From Streptosporangium sp. NBC_01755 (lineage in GTDB: Bacteria > Actinomycetota > Actinomycetes > Streptosporangiales > Streptosporangiaceae), in contig NZ_CP109131.1 in the NCBI RefSeq assembly GCF_035917995.1, positions 2,604,001-2,668,000 of the forward strand: DNA of 64,000 nt. Direction: 5' to 3'. Both the position numbers and the translations under genes were made by a program. Positions 8,668 to 17,947 of this stretch are shown one piece after another. The notes beneath the pieces were generated by a model. It searched no databases and was not told the DNA's origin. It saw only the letters and a program-made list of their open reading frames with translations. Positions within the stretch are counted from its first letter, which is position 1. Each line of letters begins with the position of its first letter.

Positions 8668-8720
8668 TTCTCAGGAGCGTGCTCCCAGCGCCAGGGCTCG
8701 AACGGGTCGTGCTGTGGTGG
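8664..8720 (-). pseudogene. Remnant of a VanY-type carboxypeptidase C-terminus
   Basis: The minus-strand translation reads DPFEPWRWEHAPENH. It closely matches the last functional motif (SPFEPWHWEYDPK) of the intact carypeptidase gene downstream at 9213-10292. No start codon, catalytic core or stop alignment remains. It is either a partial duplication or the residue of a second VanY gene. Confidence 0.55.
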
Positions 8721-8768
8721 CGTCTGTCCCGGGCTTGGTCACCTGGGTGCTCCTGCCTGGCGGGCGGG

Positions 8769-8825
8769 CGCGGGCGGGTGTGCTCATCCGCAGGCATGCA
8801 TGCATGATGAGCACACCCGCCCGCG
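8769..8825. terminator. Perfect 20-bp inverted repeat with 17-nt loop
   Basis: The arms at 8769-8788 and 8806-8825 are exactly complementary and enclose CGCAGGCATGCATGCAT. It lies between convergent genes (SAF on plus, carboxypeptidase on minus) in a 545-bp spacer with no gene, so a bidirectional terminator is the simplest reading. There is no U-tract, so an operator or a mobile-element end is also possible. The rest of 8826-9212 shows no coding signal. Confidence 0.55.
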
Positions 8826-9212
8826 TCACGCACCGCACGGACGCCTTGTCGCGCCCGCGTGGTGCGTTGATGACGGCACGGCGGCCTGGACCGGGGAAGG
8901 GGCGTGGCTGCCGTGCCCGCTCAGAAGTGGCCGATGCCGGCCGAGGTGGAGGTGAGCGCCCAGCGGTGCAGGAGTGCGTTCATCTCGGCCTCGAAATCTG
9001 ACCCGACGACGAGCACCGCACAGCTGGAAAACCGTCCAGTCGTGCGGCAACACCAGCCCTCGTCATGATCGCTAGCCACGCGACCACGAAGACTCCCTAA
9101 CTCCTTCGACGCCCTCGCGCCAAGGAAGATCCCGACATACCGGGAGCAGCTCTTTGGTCAGTTGCCCGACCCCCGGTCACAAGCATCCGCGGAACGGTGA
9201 CTGACCGCCTCC

Positions 9213-10292
9213 TCACAGCAGGGAGCCGAGCTTGGGGTCGTACTCCCAGTGCCAGGGCTCGAAGGGGCTGACGTAGGCCCACTGAGGGTGGATCCAGCCG
9301 AACTGCTTGCCGTTGGCCTCCACCCAGTTGAACTCGGCCGAGCGGAAGCGCTCAACGCCCCCGCACAGGTCGACCGCGAGCCCCAGGCCGTGGTTGCTCC
9401 GCCCGGGAACCGCGGCGAAGCCGGGGCGGCGGTAGTAGACCGACTGCTGCTCGGCCAGGTTCCGGTAGCTGTCGGTCACGCATATGGGCCTGCCGAACCG
9501 CCGCTTGTACGCCTCGTTGAGGCTGATGAACGCGAGCGCGGCGTCGCCTCGTAGCTGGTTGCCCGGCTGCTGGAGCGGGCAGAGGTACGCCTGCGGGATG
9601 AGCCCGTTGGGAAAATCGCCCATCGAGGTCGCCCTGGTCGGGTCACACCCGGCCGCCGGTTGCCCATTCTTGTTGATCTTGACGCCCAGCTTCACCAGTG
9701 CCTTGGTCAGAGATTGCACGATCTTCTGCGAGCGCGCCCTGAGCGTCTCGATCTCGGCACCCATCTGCGCCTCCGCGAGGAGGTTGGTCGCCCGGAGCTC
9801 CTGCGCCTCACCCGCCAGCCGTTCCCGCTCCAGCTGCAGTCGGCTGCTGTCCTTGAGGATCAGGTCTTGCTCGGCAACGAGCTGGGTGACACCGGCCATG
9901 GCCCGCAGAGTGTCCGTATTGGACTCGCCGGACAGGAAACCGGCCACCTCGCCGCTGATGGGCTGCTGGTAGAGGAGTCCGACCAGGTCCGAGAGCGGCT
10001 GCCGTACCTGCTCGAAAGCCCTCTCGGCCACCTGCAGCTCCCTCAGCTTGGCCGTGAGCTGCTTTTCCGAGTCACGGATCTGGGTCCGCCGCTGCTCCAG
10101 CGCCTTGGTCGCGGCCTCAAGATCCTTCGTCGCCTTCTCCGCCTCGCGACGCAGCTCTGTGAGATTCACCGGCTCGGCGGCGACGACGGCCTGAACCTCC
10201 CCCGGCGCCCGCTGCGCGGCAGCGGCTCCCGGCAGGAGGGAAAGCATCGTCGCGACGACGGCGATCAGACCCGCTGATCGACGAGGTGGCAC
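9213..10292 (-). CDS. Secreted D-alanyl-D-alanine carboxypeptidase (M15B, VanY-like) with coiled coil
   Basis: This 359-aa exported protein starts at GTG 10292. A signal peptide covers residues 1-26 (ending GAAAAQ). A long coiled coil at about 42-210 is rich in Glu, Lys, Leu and Arg. The peptidase domain is at about 230-359. Zinc ligands are visible in SNHGLGLAVDLCG (HxxGxAxD type) and in PFEPWHWEYD, with YRNLAEQQ typical of M15B. It trims the terminal D-Ala of peptidoglycan stem peptides. The coiled-coil plus VanY layout is common in actinobacteria. Confidence 0.88.
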   Translation of the reverse strand: MPPRRSAGLIAVVATMLSLLPGAAAAQRAPGEVQAVVAAEPVNLTELRREAEKATKDLEAATKALEQRRTQIRDSEKQLTAKLRELQVAERAFEQVRQPLSDLVGLLYQQPISGEVAGFLSGESNTDTLRAMAGVTQLVAEQDLILKDSSRLQLERERLAGEAQELRATNLLAEAQMGAEIETLRARSQKIVQSLTKALVKLGVKINKNGQPAAGCDPTRATSMGDFPNGLIPQAYLCPLQQPGNQLRGDAALAFISLNEAYKRRFGRPICVTDSYRNLAEQQSVYYRRPGFAAVPGRSNHGLGLAVDLCGGVERFRSAEFNWVEANGKQFGWIHPQWAYVSPFEPWHWEYDPKLGSLL

Positions 10293-10419
10293 GTTCGACC
10301 CCTCCGTTTGCGAACTCGTGACCTGGGTCAGGCACGCACGCTACTACAGCTGACCAACTGCACGGGCCAGACCTCCACAGCCGCTATGCGCCGAACACCC
10401 CTTTTTGTGACCGGACAAG

Positions 10420-11445
10420 TCAGACTTCTTGCCGCGCGTGCTTCTTGCAGACCTCCCAGAGCCACGTCCCCCGCCACTCCCCCGGACAGCCGTCCCACGG
10501 CTCCGGCGACGGCGCCTGCTCCTTCTTGGGCTCGGGCTCCACCTGCGGGCGCAACGCCACCCTCCGCGGCCCCCTGGGGCCTCTGGGGACTCTTACAGGT
10601 ACGACCACATCCGGCTGACTCGGCTGGCTCAACCCGCCCGGTTCGCCCGCTCCGTTCATCCCGCCCGGTCGCCCCAGTTCACCCGCCCCGTTCATCCCGC
10701 CCGGATGCCCCAGTTGGCCCGTCCCGCCCGGCTCTTTCTGCCCGCCGACCGAACGGCCCGCTTCCGATTTCGCGGCGACGGGCACCCACCCTCCGTACAC
10801 CCGCTCCGGTCGCAGGGGCGGAGGCAGCAGCCTCGGCCCGAAGATCCCGCTTTGCACGGCCCCGACCGCGACCGGGACCACGGCTACCGCGTCGCCCCTT
10901 TCATCCAGCGCCCCTGTGCCACTTCCCGTCCGGAGCCCCACGCTCCCTGCTCCCATCTGGGACGCAGCTTGAGACCCGGCTTGGGGCCCACCTCGGTGCC
11001 CAGCTTGGGGCGCGACTTGAAACCCGGATTGGGGCCCAGCACCGCTCCCAGCCTCCGTCCGGGACTCAGCGCCATAGCCCGTCCCCGCCCATGGCCCTGC
11101 GCCATCACCGGCCTCAACCCGGGATGTCGCGCCGTCCCAGGCCCCTTCCCTCTCTTCAGGTCCCTGGCCTCCGCCCTCATATCCCTGGCGGCCCCTCTCC
11201 CGGAGACCTAGGCCCTTATGGGATTTTTCGCCGTCTCCGAGCCCGTCAGGCCCCGTACCGGCATCAGCCATCCGGATGGTCGCCTCGTAGCCCGTGAGCT
11301 CGGCCACCAGCAACCCTCCGGCCAGAAGCGCGGGCGCCAGCATCGCGCCACACAGCACCACCGGCCGCAGCGCCCTACGCCCACGAATGCGCTTCCGTCG
11401 CCTGTCAATCACGGAGCGTGACGCTAACCCCGCCCGACCTCGCAC
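10420..11445 (-). CDS. Membrane-anchored Gly/Pro-rich protein of unknown function
   Basis: This protein is up to 341 aa (GTG 11445; GTG 11412 is an alternative start). It has a basic N-terminus (RRRKRIRGRR) and one membrane helix at about 30-48. Then comes a long low-complexity extracellular stretch rich in Gly, Ala and Gln. It includes repeated QAG/PQAG units and two copies of a PGGMNGAGE motif. The C-terminus WDGCPGEWRGTWLWEVCKK is conserved-looking, with two Cys and four Trp. No enzymatic domain can be recognised. Probably a surface protein. Confidence 0.6.
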   Translation of the reverse strand: MRGRAGLASRSVIDRRRKRIRGRRALRPVVLCGAMLAPALLAGGLLVAELTGYEATIRMADAGTGPDGLGDGEKSHKGLGLRERGRQGYEGGGQGPEEREGAWDGATSRVEAGDGAGPWAGTGYGAESRTEAGSGAGPQSGFQVAPQAGHRGGPQAGSQAASQMGAGSVGLRTGSGTGALDERGDAVAVVPVAVGAVQSGIFGPRLLPPPLRPERVYGGWVPVAAKSEAGRSVGGQKEPGGTGQLGHPGGMNGAGELGRPGGMNGAGEPGGLSQPSQPDVVVPVRVPRGPRGPRRVALRPQVEPEPKKEQAPSPEPWDGCPGEWRGTWLWEVCKKHARQEV

Positions 11446-11565
11446 ACCCGCCCACTTGCCGCCCTTTTACTCCAGCCGAGCGAACCGATAACCCACAGTC
11501 CGCCCCGACTCCCCCTCCGAGCGCGCAACCACTCGCTACTTTCGCTACTCTTACTAAGAGCCCCT

Positions 11566-11641
11566 GCCTCCGTAGCTCAGGGGATAGAGCACCGCTCTCC
11601 TAAAGCGGGTGTCGCATGTTCGAATCATGCCGGGGGCACCA
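11566..11641 (+). tRNA. tRNA-Arg (anticodon CCT), attachment site of the AICE
   Basis: The cloverleaf folds cleanly. The acceptor GCCTCCG pairs with CGGGGGC, the D stem is GCTC/GAGC, the anticodon stem CCGCT/AGCGG has loop CTCCTAA, and the T stem is GCATG/CATGC around TTCGAAT. CCA is encoded at 11639-11641. The anticodon CCT reads AGG. The 3' two-thirds is the left copy of the 51-bp att repeat, so integration leaves this tRNA intact. Confidence 0.95.
11590..11640. repeat. attL: 51-bp direct repeat (tRNA-Arg 3' part)
   Basis: This is identical over 51 bp to 47254-47304. It runs from the anticodon stem to the CC of CCA. Sequence identity ends sharply, apart from a TTGACC block three bases further on in both copies. 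It marks the left end of the integrated element. Confidence 0.92.
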
Positions 11642-11744
11642 TCTTGACCAGCGATCACACCCTTGACCTGGGCGTTCGCGCCTTCCCTCCATCCGACCCT
11701 ACGCAGCCGTGTGCCACCGTGGGCAGCCGTATGTCAGCGGCTGT

Positions 11745-11769
11745 GGGATATGCGTGGGATGGATCTTGG
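11745..11769 (+). promoter_or_regulatory. Putative integrase arm-type site 1
   Basis: GGGATATGCGTGGGATGGATC and its right flank match three other copies at 43081, 47169 and 47411, each about 85-110 bp from an att core or att-like core. The spacing fits integrase or Xis arm sites; the role is inferred. The rest of 11641-11888 has no gene. Confidence 0.5.
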
Positions 11770-11888
11770 AGTGTTTCCGCAGGTCACCTCTCCTCTGAGT
11801 GGGCCGCAGTCACCGATCCCACAGCACCGGCCGGCGGCCGGAGCACGGGCCTGCAGGGCGAAGTCGGCCCCGCCTAGGATCGGGCATC

Positions 11889-12542
11889 GTGCAGCGATTG
11901 GCGCTCTTCGACCTGGACAACACACTCATCGACCTGGACGCCGCCTTCCTGCTGTGGGCGGAGGAGTTCGCCGAGGAGCATCGACTCAGCCGGAAAGCCG
12001 TCGACTACCTGGTTAAGCTGGACCGTAACGGCCTGCCCCACCGCGAGCCGTTCTTCACCAAGGTGCGCGAGCGGTTTAAGCTGTCCGCTTCGGCAGCGGA
12101 TATGTGGGCCGCGTACCGCCGGCGGATGCCCCATCTCGTCGAGTGTCGTCCCGAGGTCATGGCCGCGCTGGCAGGTCTACGCACGTCCGGATGGCGCGTT
12201 GGGATCGTCACCAATGGCACCGCTGACAACCAGCTCGGCAAACTCCAGCGGACAGGCCTAGTTGATGTCGTCGACGGCTACGCGCTCTCGGGCATCGAGG
12301 GCATCCGCAAGCCTGACGTCGGCCTGTTCGAGATCGCCGCCAACCGATGCGGTGCGAGCCTCGCCGACGGGGGGTGGATGGTCGGTGACCACCCCGTCGC
12401 AGACATCAACGGAGGACACGCAGCCGGTCTGAACACGATTTGGATCGACCGCGGCACCCGGCCCGACCATGAGCACTCCCCGGACCACGTGGTCACCGAC
12501 GTGATGTGCGCCACGGACATCCTGCATGACATCGGCGAGTGA
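11889..12542 (+). CDS. HAD-superfamily hydrolase, AICE copy 1
   Basis: This 217-aa protein starts at GTG 11889. The HAD motifs are LALFDLDNTLIDL (motif I, residues 4-10), VTNGTADN (II, near 109), the GIRKPD lysine (III) and MVGDHPVADING (IV). Its closest relative in the window is the gene at 30853-31503: both share QRLALFDLDNTL, FAEEH, RMP-LV-CRPEVM and NGTADNQLGK. HAD phosphatases of this YjjG-like group dephosphorylate small phosphorylated metabolites; the substrate is unknown. It is the first gene inside attL. Nudix and HAD genes could both act on nucleotide pools, but that is inference. Confidence 0.85.
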   Translation: MQRLALFDLDNTLIDLDAAFLLWAEEFAEEHRLSRKAVDYLVKLDRNGLPHREPFFTKVRERFKLSASAADMWAAYRRRMPHLVECRPEVMAALAGLRTSGWRVGIVTNGTADNQLGKLQRTGLVDVVDGYALSGIEGIRKPDVGLFEIAANRCGASLADGGWMVGDHPVADINGGHAAGLNTIWIDRGTRPDHEHSPDHVVTDVMCATDILHDIGE

Positions 12543-13548
12543 CTTTTCGAAGAGGTACCAGATGTTACCCGATTTCCTGACTCACGAAGCAAAAACCAGG
12601 ACAGCTTCACTACGCTCCGCGTGTGGCCTACATAGTGACTCTCGCGTCTGAAGAACTTGCCTCTATACGTGCCAAGTTAAGGGTGGAACAGCGCCTGACC
12701 AAGGCTCTTCCAAAGGGAGTCAGACGGACTGGCCCTGTCACCGGACCACCGATGGTCCTGGTGCTGGGGCAGGGCGATAGAGATGAGTGGAACAGTTCCC
12801 CATCCCGGCATCTCGTCTGGATTGGCGTGGTGGCACGGCACAACACTGTGGGCGCCGTTGACAAAAGCATCACCGTCGACCCCCTCCGGGAGTGCATGAA
12901 AACAATCATGATCGACGGGCATGACGGGCTGCTCAGCCGACTCCCCAAGCCTATGCGCGAGGAGTTCGAACAAGCGGCCATCCTCGGCGGGGTCGGCGAA
13001 TGCAGCTATGTCTTATGGGAGGCGGTGAATACTGCACTCCGGGCAGCACATCCGGAACTGATAGGTCTGCTCGACTGGTTGATCGCCCAAGCCGACCCCC
13101 CGGCGCTAGACAGCAATGACCCCGCGGACCGTGCCTGGCAGGAGCAACAGGACGCGACGCGGAGCCTCCTGCGGATCGCGGAGTTCCCGCACTCCAGCTT
13201 AGCGGCGTGGCAGCGCCCTTCATCGCGGGATGCGCCCTACCTGGCCGGACTCATACCGCAACCCGTCGAGCACAGCCTAATTGATCACGATGTTCGCGCC
13301 GCTGGGAATGCCTTCGGCCTGTTCAGCGAGTGGCCGAGCGGTAATGAGGTCAGATGCGATATCCACATACTGCAGGATGCCGAGGGCCGACGGCTGGAAG
13401 TAGCCAACGTTAATGCCACCCCCGTCGAATCCCGTCTCGGAACCGACATGATCTACTTCCATGAGTCCACCCAGAGTTTCGTACTCGTTCAGTACAAGCG
13501 TCTCGATTCACGCAAACGATCGATCTACGTGGACGATCGACTGCTGAG

Positions 13549-15292
13549 CCTGGATCCACCGAGCCGATTCTGAACTGAAGATCCTGAAATGAGAGGAGGT
13601 GCCCTCCGACCTGGGATGATGGGAGTTCTTCAGGCTTCCGCCACCTTGATCGAGAGGACACCTCTCAAGTGCAATTGTTCCACGACTCTGCCAAGACCCA
13701 TGCGATCTTCGATGAGGAGCGTGTAGTCGCGTACGGCGGGCTGGGGCCGGTGATGCGGTTGGCCGAGCGGTGCGGCCTGAGCGACCTGGCGGGCGAGCAC
13801 GTCACTCCCACCGGCCGGGACGGCGTGAACCCGGCGGCGAAGATCGGCTCGATCGTAGCCGGGATGGCCTGCGGGGCCGACAGCATCGATGATCTGGACG
13901 CACTGCGCCACGGCGGCATGGACACGTTGTTTACCGGTATCCGCGCACCGTCCACGCTGGGATCGTTCCTGCGGTGCCTGGCCTGGGGCAACGTCCGGCA
14001 GATCGAGAAAGTGGCCCGCCTGCTGCTGGCCCGGCTGGCCGCCCATACGCCGTTGCTGCCCGGCGCGGACGTGCTCGCCTTCCTCGATGTGGACTCGATG
14101 CAGCGACGTACCTACGGCTACAAGAAGCAAGGATCGGGGTTCGGCCACACCAAGATCGGCGGCAAGGGCGTGCTGGTGCGCGGACTGAACGTGCTGGCCT
14201 CCACACTGTCCACACCGCTGGCCGCCCCGGTGGTGACCGGCACCCGGCTGCGCGGCGGAAGCGCGAACTCCGCCCGCGGCGCGGCCTGGTTCGTGCGTGA
14301 GTCGATCGGCGCGGCACGATCAGCGGGCGCGAGCGCCACCCTGATGATGCGCGGGGACTCGGCGTTCTACACCGCAGGCGTGATCAACGCCTGCCACACG
14401 AACGACGTGCGCTTCTCCGTCACCGCCAAAATGGACCCCAAGATCAAAGCCGCGATCGCGGCGATCGACGAAACCGCCTGGACAGCGATCAAATACCCCA
14501 ACGCCATCTTCGACGAACAAGCAGGGGGCTGGATCTCCGACGCCGAGATCGCGGAGGTCGCCTACACGGCGTTCGCCGCGAAGAAGGGCCAGGCCATCAC
14601 CGCCCGGCTGATCGTGCGCCGGGTCAAACGGCTCAACTCGCAGACCGGGCTCCGGCCAGAGGAACCGTTCCCGCTCTACCGCTATCACGCGATCTTCACC
14701 GACAGTCCGTACGCCCTCGGGCAGGCCGAGGAACAACACCGTGATCACGCGGTCATCGAGCAGGTCAACGCGGACTTGATCGACGGGCCATTAGCGCACC
14801 TGCCCTCGGGCGTGTTCACCGCCAACGCCGCCTGGCTGACCTTGGCGGCGATCTGCCACAACCTGCTGCGCGCGGCCGGCTGCCTGGCCGGAACCTTTCA
14901 CGCCAAGGCGCGCGGCGCCACCCTGCGCCGCCATCTCATCGGCGTGCCCGCCCGCATCGCCCGGCACGGCCGGGGCCACCTCACCCTGCATCTTCCCCGG
15001 TATTGGCACTGGCGGCACGCATGGATGAACCTCTTCCAAGCCGTCCACCGGCTGCCACCGATCCGCGCGGCTTGACCCGTCCCCGCCCTGCCACCACTCT
15101 TCCCTCGACCTCCACGGTCACCCGCGCCCTCGCGCACGAACCCCGCCCCCGAGCCCGTGAACGCCTGGACAATCCGTGACCCGCGCACGGCGGGTTCTCC
15201 ACACCCCAAATCAGACCCCCGTCAGGCAAAACGGTCCTGGTGAAGGAATCGAACCGAAGAATGATCACCAGAATTCACGCCGTGGATCCAGG
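13549..15292 (+). mobile_element. IS1380-family insertion sequence, 1744 bp
   Basis: Terminal inverted repeats begin CCTGGATCCAC at both ends and are flanked by the 5-bp target duplication CTGAG (13544-13548 and 15293-15297). One transposase gene fills it. It disrupts the nuclease-like gene at 12623-15796. The clean ends and intact transposase suggest a fairly recent insertion. Confidence 0.92.
13669..15075 (+). CDS. IS1380-family transposase
   Basis: This 468-aa DDE transposase has the first Asp in VLAFLDVDSMQRRTYG (near residue 142) and the second in MMRGDSAFYTAGVI (near 228). A C-terminal acidic block EEQHRDHAVIEQVNADLIDG follows. The family ending AAWLTLAAICHNLLRAAG is near 395. Full length for IS1380 transposases. 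It lies entirely within the inverted repeats at 13549-15292. Confidence 0.93.
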   Translation: MQLFHDSAKTHAIFDEERVVAYGGLGPVMRLAERCGLSDLAGEHVTPTGRDGVNPAAKIGSIVAGMACGADSIDDLDALRHGGMDTLFTGIRAPSTLGSFLRCLAWGNVRQIEKVARLLLARLAAHTPLLPGADVLAFLDVDSMQRRTYGYKKQGSGFGHTKIGGKGVLVRGLNVLASTLSTPLAAPVVTGTRLRGGSANSARGAAWFVRESIGAARSAGASATLMMRGDSAFYTAGVINACHTNDVRFSVTAKMDPKIKAAIAAIDETAWTAIKYPNAIFDEQAGGWISDAEIAEVAYTAFAAKKGQAITARLIVRRVKRLNSQTGLRPEEPFPLYRYHAIFTDSPYALGQAEEQHRDHAVIEQVNADLIDGPLAHLPSGVFTANAAWLTLAAICHNLLRAAGCLAGTFHAKARGATLRRHLIGVPARIARHGRGHLTLHLPRYWHWRHAWMNLFQAVHRLPPIRAA

Positions 15293-15867
15293 CTGAGCCA
15301 GATCGATCGGCTTGAGAAGGTGGCACAACTTAGTCGTTCCCCTGCACTGCCTAGTGAGTGGCGAATGGGAAACGACCCCTGTTTCCTCAAGCTCGCCTAC
15401 TGGCCCGAGGACACCGACAAGCAGCCGGTCGAGGGGCTCGTCCCCGGCATGTACCTACCAGTCTCTTACGTTCGACTACTCTTGAAGGACGACTGCACGC
15501 GCGGCGTCCAAGCTGGAAGCCAAGCACGGCTCCTCGGTTACGAACAGGTAGAGCGCTACCTGATCAACACGCAGTTCATCGAGCTGGTCAAGCACGGGCT
15601 AGCCGGCACGGTCGGCACCACCGCCGAGGAATTGCACTCTCTGGTGCAAGACCGCATCGAGAGAGGTCAGAGCGTCGTTCTAGCTGCGGAGCGCAGTCGC
15701 GAATCGGTCCGCGCTCGCCAAAAACGCACTCGCAGCCGCGGATCCAAGGCCAAGCGCTACATTCATAGGGTGTACAACCAGGACTCTCTATTTTGACCGA
15801 ATTTGGTGGAATAACTACAGGCAGGCGTCACAATGGTCCGCAGCGTCATGCCGGTAGAGTCCTGAGC

Positions 15868-16344
15868 ATGGGCCGCCGGATCGACTTCTACGACGACCCC
15901 GCCGCGCCCAAGCCCAACAGCCTGGTGCCGTCGGTGAACGTCGTGGTCACCAACGAGGCGGGCGAGATCCTGATGATCCGTCGCAGCGACAACGGCAACT
16001 GGGCCGTGCCTGGCGGTGCGATCGATCTGGGCGAGTCCCTGCCCGAGGCCGCGATCCGCGAGACGTTGGAGGAGACGGGGATCGGGTGTGAGATCACCGG
16101 CCTTGTCGGGACGTACACCGATCCCAAGCACGTGATTCTCTACACCAGCGACGGCGAGGCCCGGCAGGAGTTCTCTATCGTGCTCACCGGCCGAGCCGTC
16201 GACGGGGAGCCGACGCCGAGCGACGAGTCCCGGGAAGTGCGTTGGGTGCCTCGGAGCGAGGTTTGCTCACTGTCGATGGACCGCTCAATGCGGCTGCGGA
16301 TCGGCCACTTCCTCGAAGGATCGGGCAAGCCACACATAGGTTGA
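15868..16344 (+). CDS. Nudix hydrolase, Pif-like (AICE copy)
   Basis: This 158-aa protein has the full Nudix box GAIDLGESLPEAAIRETLEE TG at about 50-72. The ATG at 15868 gives the same length as its paralogue at 49192-49668. The two also share the upstream bases CGGTAGAGTCCT and the opening RRxDFYDDPxAPxPNSLVPS. In pSAM2 the Nudix protein Pif blocks redundant transfer (immunity); a similar role is inferred from its place beside int. It could instead hydrolyse a damaged nucleotide or signalling compound. Convergent with the integrase, 44 bp apart. Confidence 0.85.
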   Translation: MGRRIDFYDDPAAPKPNSLVPSVNVVVTNEAGEILMIRRSDNGNWAVPGGAIDLGESLPEAAIRETLEETGIGCEITGLVGTYTDPKHVILYTSDGEARQEFSIVLTGRAVDGEPTPSDESREVRWVPRSEVCSLSMDRSMRLRIGHFLEGSGKPHIG

Positions 16345-16388
16345 GGCCCCGGCTTGTGCCAGGGCCTGGAGGCGAGCATCTATGGGAA

Positions 16389-17756
16389 TCATTCGCCGAG
16401 AGCGTTGCCGATCTTCCCGTTTATCCGTTCCTGCTGGCCCTCCATGCACTTGGCGTACACCCGGTGGAGAACCTCCACGCTGTGCCCGGCTCGTTTGGCT
16501 ACCTCAGTAGCCGGGACACCCGCATTGAGCCAGAGAGACAGGGCAGCGTGTCGTAAGTCGTAAGGTCGGGCGGCGAGCGGTGACCTCACCTGCTCATCGG
16601 TGAAGACGAGCGCTCGCGCTTCCTGCCAGACGTAGGAGCATGCCGAGCTGGAGTAGGAACCTCCCTTGGTCGTCCGGAAGAGCCGGCCGTCGTCCTCGGT
16701 GCCGTAGGCATCGATGTGCTCACGGAGGATAGCGACCAGGACAGGCGGGATGGGGATCTCCCTGGTTTCCTTCTTCGCCCGGTGCTTGAGGCTGCGCGAC
16801 TCGTGGGTCTCCCCTGAGTTGGTCCATCGCTTGTTCGCCTGCGGTCTCGCCCTCTCCAGGATGATCTGACCCCATCCCGCTTCGGGCAGGGTGCAGTTCT
16901 TCAGACGCAGGTCTGCCGCCTCCTCCGGCCGCAGACCTGCGTAGTAGATGCAAGCGAACAGGGCTCTGAGTCGAACTCCCCGAGTGCGGCCGACCTTGGG
17001 CACAGCGGCCAGGAGCTGCTTCGCCTGAGCCGGATTGATCACCGTGCGGGGGTCGACGATGTTGACGGCCTTGGGCGGTTTCCACTTGATCTCATGCAGT
17101 GGGTTGGTCGTGAACACCTTCTGTTCCACCGCCAACTCCAAGAGGTGATGAAGGATCGCCCGCTTCCGCCGTACCGTGTTGGCCGCCGCCTCCTTGCCAT
17201 CGAAGGTGACCGAGATGACGTCGAGCGCGATCCGGACAACACGCGCATCCTGGAGATCCGCCAGCGGAAAGGATGCCTTCTCCAGCCAGCGCAGCGCCAC
17301 GGTCTGCACACGGGTCAGCGTCTCCCGCCGGTCTTCCGGAAGCAGCACGTGGTTACGTAGCACCCGCCGCAACTCGTCGTCCTCCGGTCGATCCGGAACA
17401 TCGGCCACCAGCGCCGGGATCAGCGACAGCAGCGCGTACGCCTCAGTTTCCCGAGTTCGAGGAGCCGTCCTGCGCCACCGGCTGACCACGTACGACTGCG
17501 CGAACTGCATGAAAGACGGTCCCGAAGGCTCAGAGGCCGCCAGCATCGAGAGCGGCAATCCGGTGGCGATATCGAACGCCTCCCCCCTCCTCGCCGCCTG
17601 ACGGAGGTCGGACAGGAAGTTCTCGGCCAGCGCCTTGGTCCGGAAGGTCTTGGATCGTGACTTGGTGCCAACCTTCCAACGTGCTTCGAAGGACGGCGCC
17701 TTGCTGGACTGGTTCCGGCGGACTTCCCAGATACGCACTTCGTAGGTGACGGTCAC
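16389..17756 (-). CDS. int: Tyrosine site-specific integrase
   Basis: This 455-aa recombinase begins at GTG 17756, behind a GGGAGG site, within a GTGA overlap with the xis stop. The N-terminal part has the phage-integrase arm and SAM-like core-binding region (about 80-200). Catalytic residues visible are Arg276 (YYAGLRPEEA), His/Arg in RPYDLRHAALS (R402), AGHS (H425) and the nucleophile Tyr434 in LHRVYAKCMEG. It recombines the tRNA-Arg att site for integration and, with Xis, excision. A frameshifted relative of its C-terminus lies at 48019-48290. Confidence 0.95.
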   Translation of the reverse strand: MTVTYEVRIWEVRRNQSSKAPSFEARWKVGTKSRSKTFRTKALAENFLSDLRQAARRGEAFDIATGLPLSMLAASEPSGPSFMQFAQSYVVSRWRRTAPRTRETEAYALLSLIPALVADVPDRPEDDELRRVLRNHVLLPEDRRETLTRVQTVALRWLEKASFPLADLQDARVVRIALDVISVTFDGKEAAANTVRRKRAILHHLLELAVEQKVFTTNPLHEIKWKPPKAVNIVDPRTVINPAQAKQLLAAVPKVGRTRGVRLRALFACIYYAGLRPEEAADLRLKNCTLPEAGWGQIILERARPQANKRWTNSGETHESRSLKHRAKKETREIPIPPVLVAILREHIDAYGTEDDGRLFRTTKGGSYSSSACSYVWQEARALVFTDEQVRSPLAARPYDLRHAALSLWLNAGVPATEVAKRAGHSVEVLHRVYAKCMEGQQERINGKIGNALGE

Positions 17757-17947
17757 GACGCCTCCCGCAGCGAGTCGAGCCACGCTTCGAGGTCGCTGCG
17801 CCGGACACGCAGCTCGTCATTGGGGTACTGGATACAGACCGGTGCCTTGCCGAGTTCCCGCCACCGGTAGAAGGTGCGGCGGGAGATTCCGTTCAGCACG
17901 GTGAGCACTTCGGGCACGGTGAGGAGGCGGTCATCAGGCCGAGGCAT
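17753..17947 (-). CDS. xis: Excisionase, HTH_17 (MerR-like winged helix)
   Basis: This 64-aa protein has the sequence pattern LLTVPEVLTVLNGISRRTFYRWRELGKAP, a helix-turn-helix, followed by RVRRSDLEAWLDSL, the wing and final helix typical of AICE Xis proteins. Its ATG at 17947 lies 14 bases inside the repSA 3' end and its stop overlaps the int start. The three genes are therefore translationally linked. Xis bends att DNA and directs Int towards excision. Confidence 0.9.
   Translation of the reverse strand: MPRPDDRLLTVPEVLTVLNGISRRTFYRWRELGKAPVCIQYPNDELRVRRSDLEAWLDSLREAS

Larger units (their letters stand above)
12623..15796 (+). pseudogene. Nuclease-like gene split by an IS1380-family insertion
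   Basis: The N-terminal part is 12623-13548 and the C-terminal part is 15298-15796. Removing the IS and one CTGAG duplication restores one frame of 474 aa across RLLS|QIDRLEK. The N-part has VESRLGTDMIYF and, 14 residues after the Asp, LVQYKRLD. This is an E-x5-D...Q-x-K arrangement (E269, D275, Q290, K292) like the QxK variant of the PD-(D/E)xK nuclease core in Mrr-type enzymes. The C-part is basic (RARQKRTRSRGSKAKR). No family is recognised with certainty. The interrupted gene presumably encoded a DNA- or RNA-cutting defence protein; the product is now probably inactive. Confidence 0.7.
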
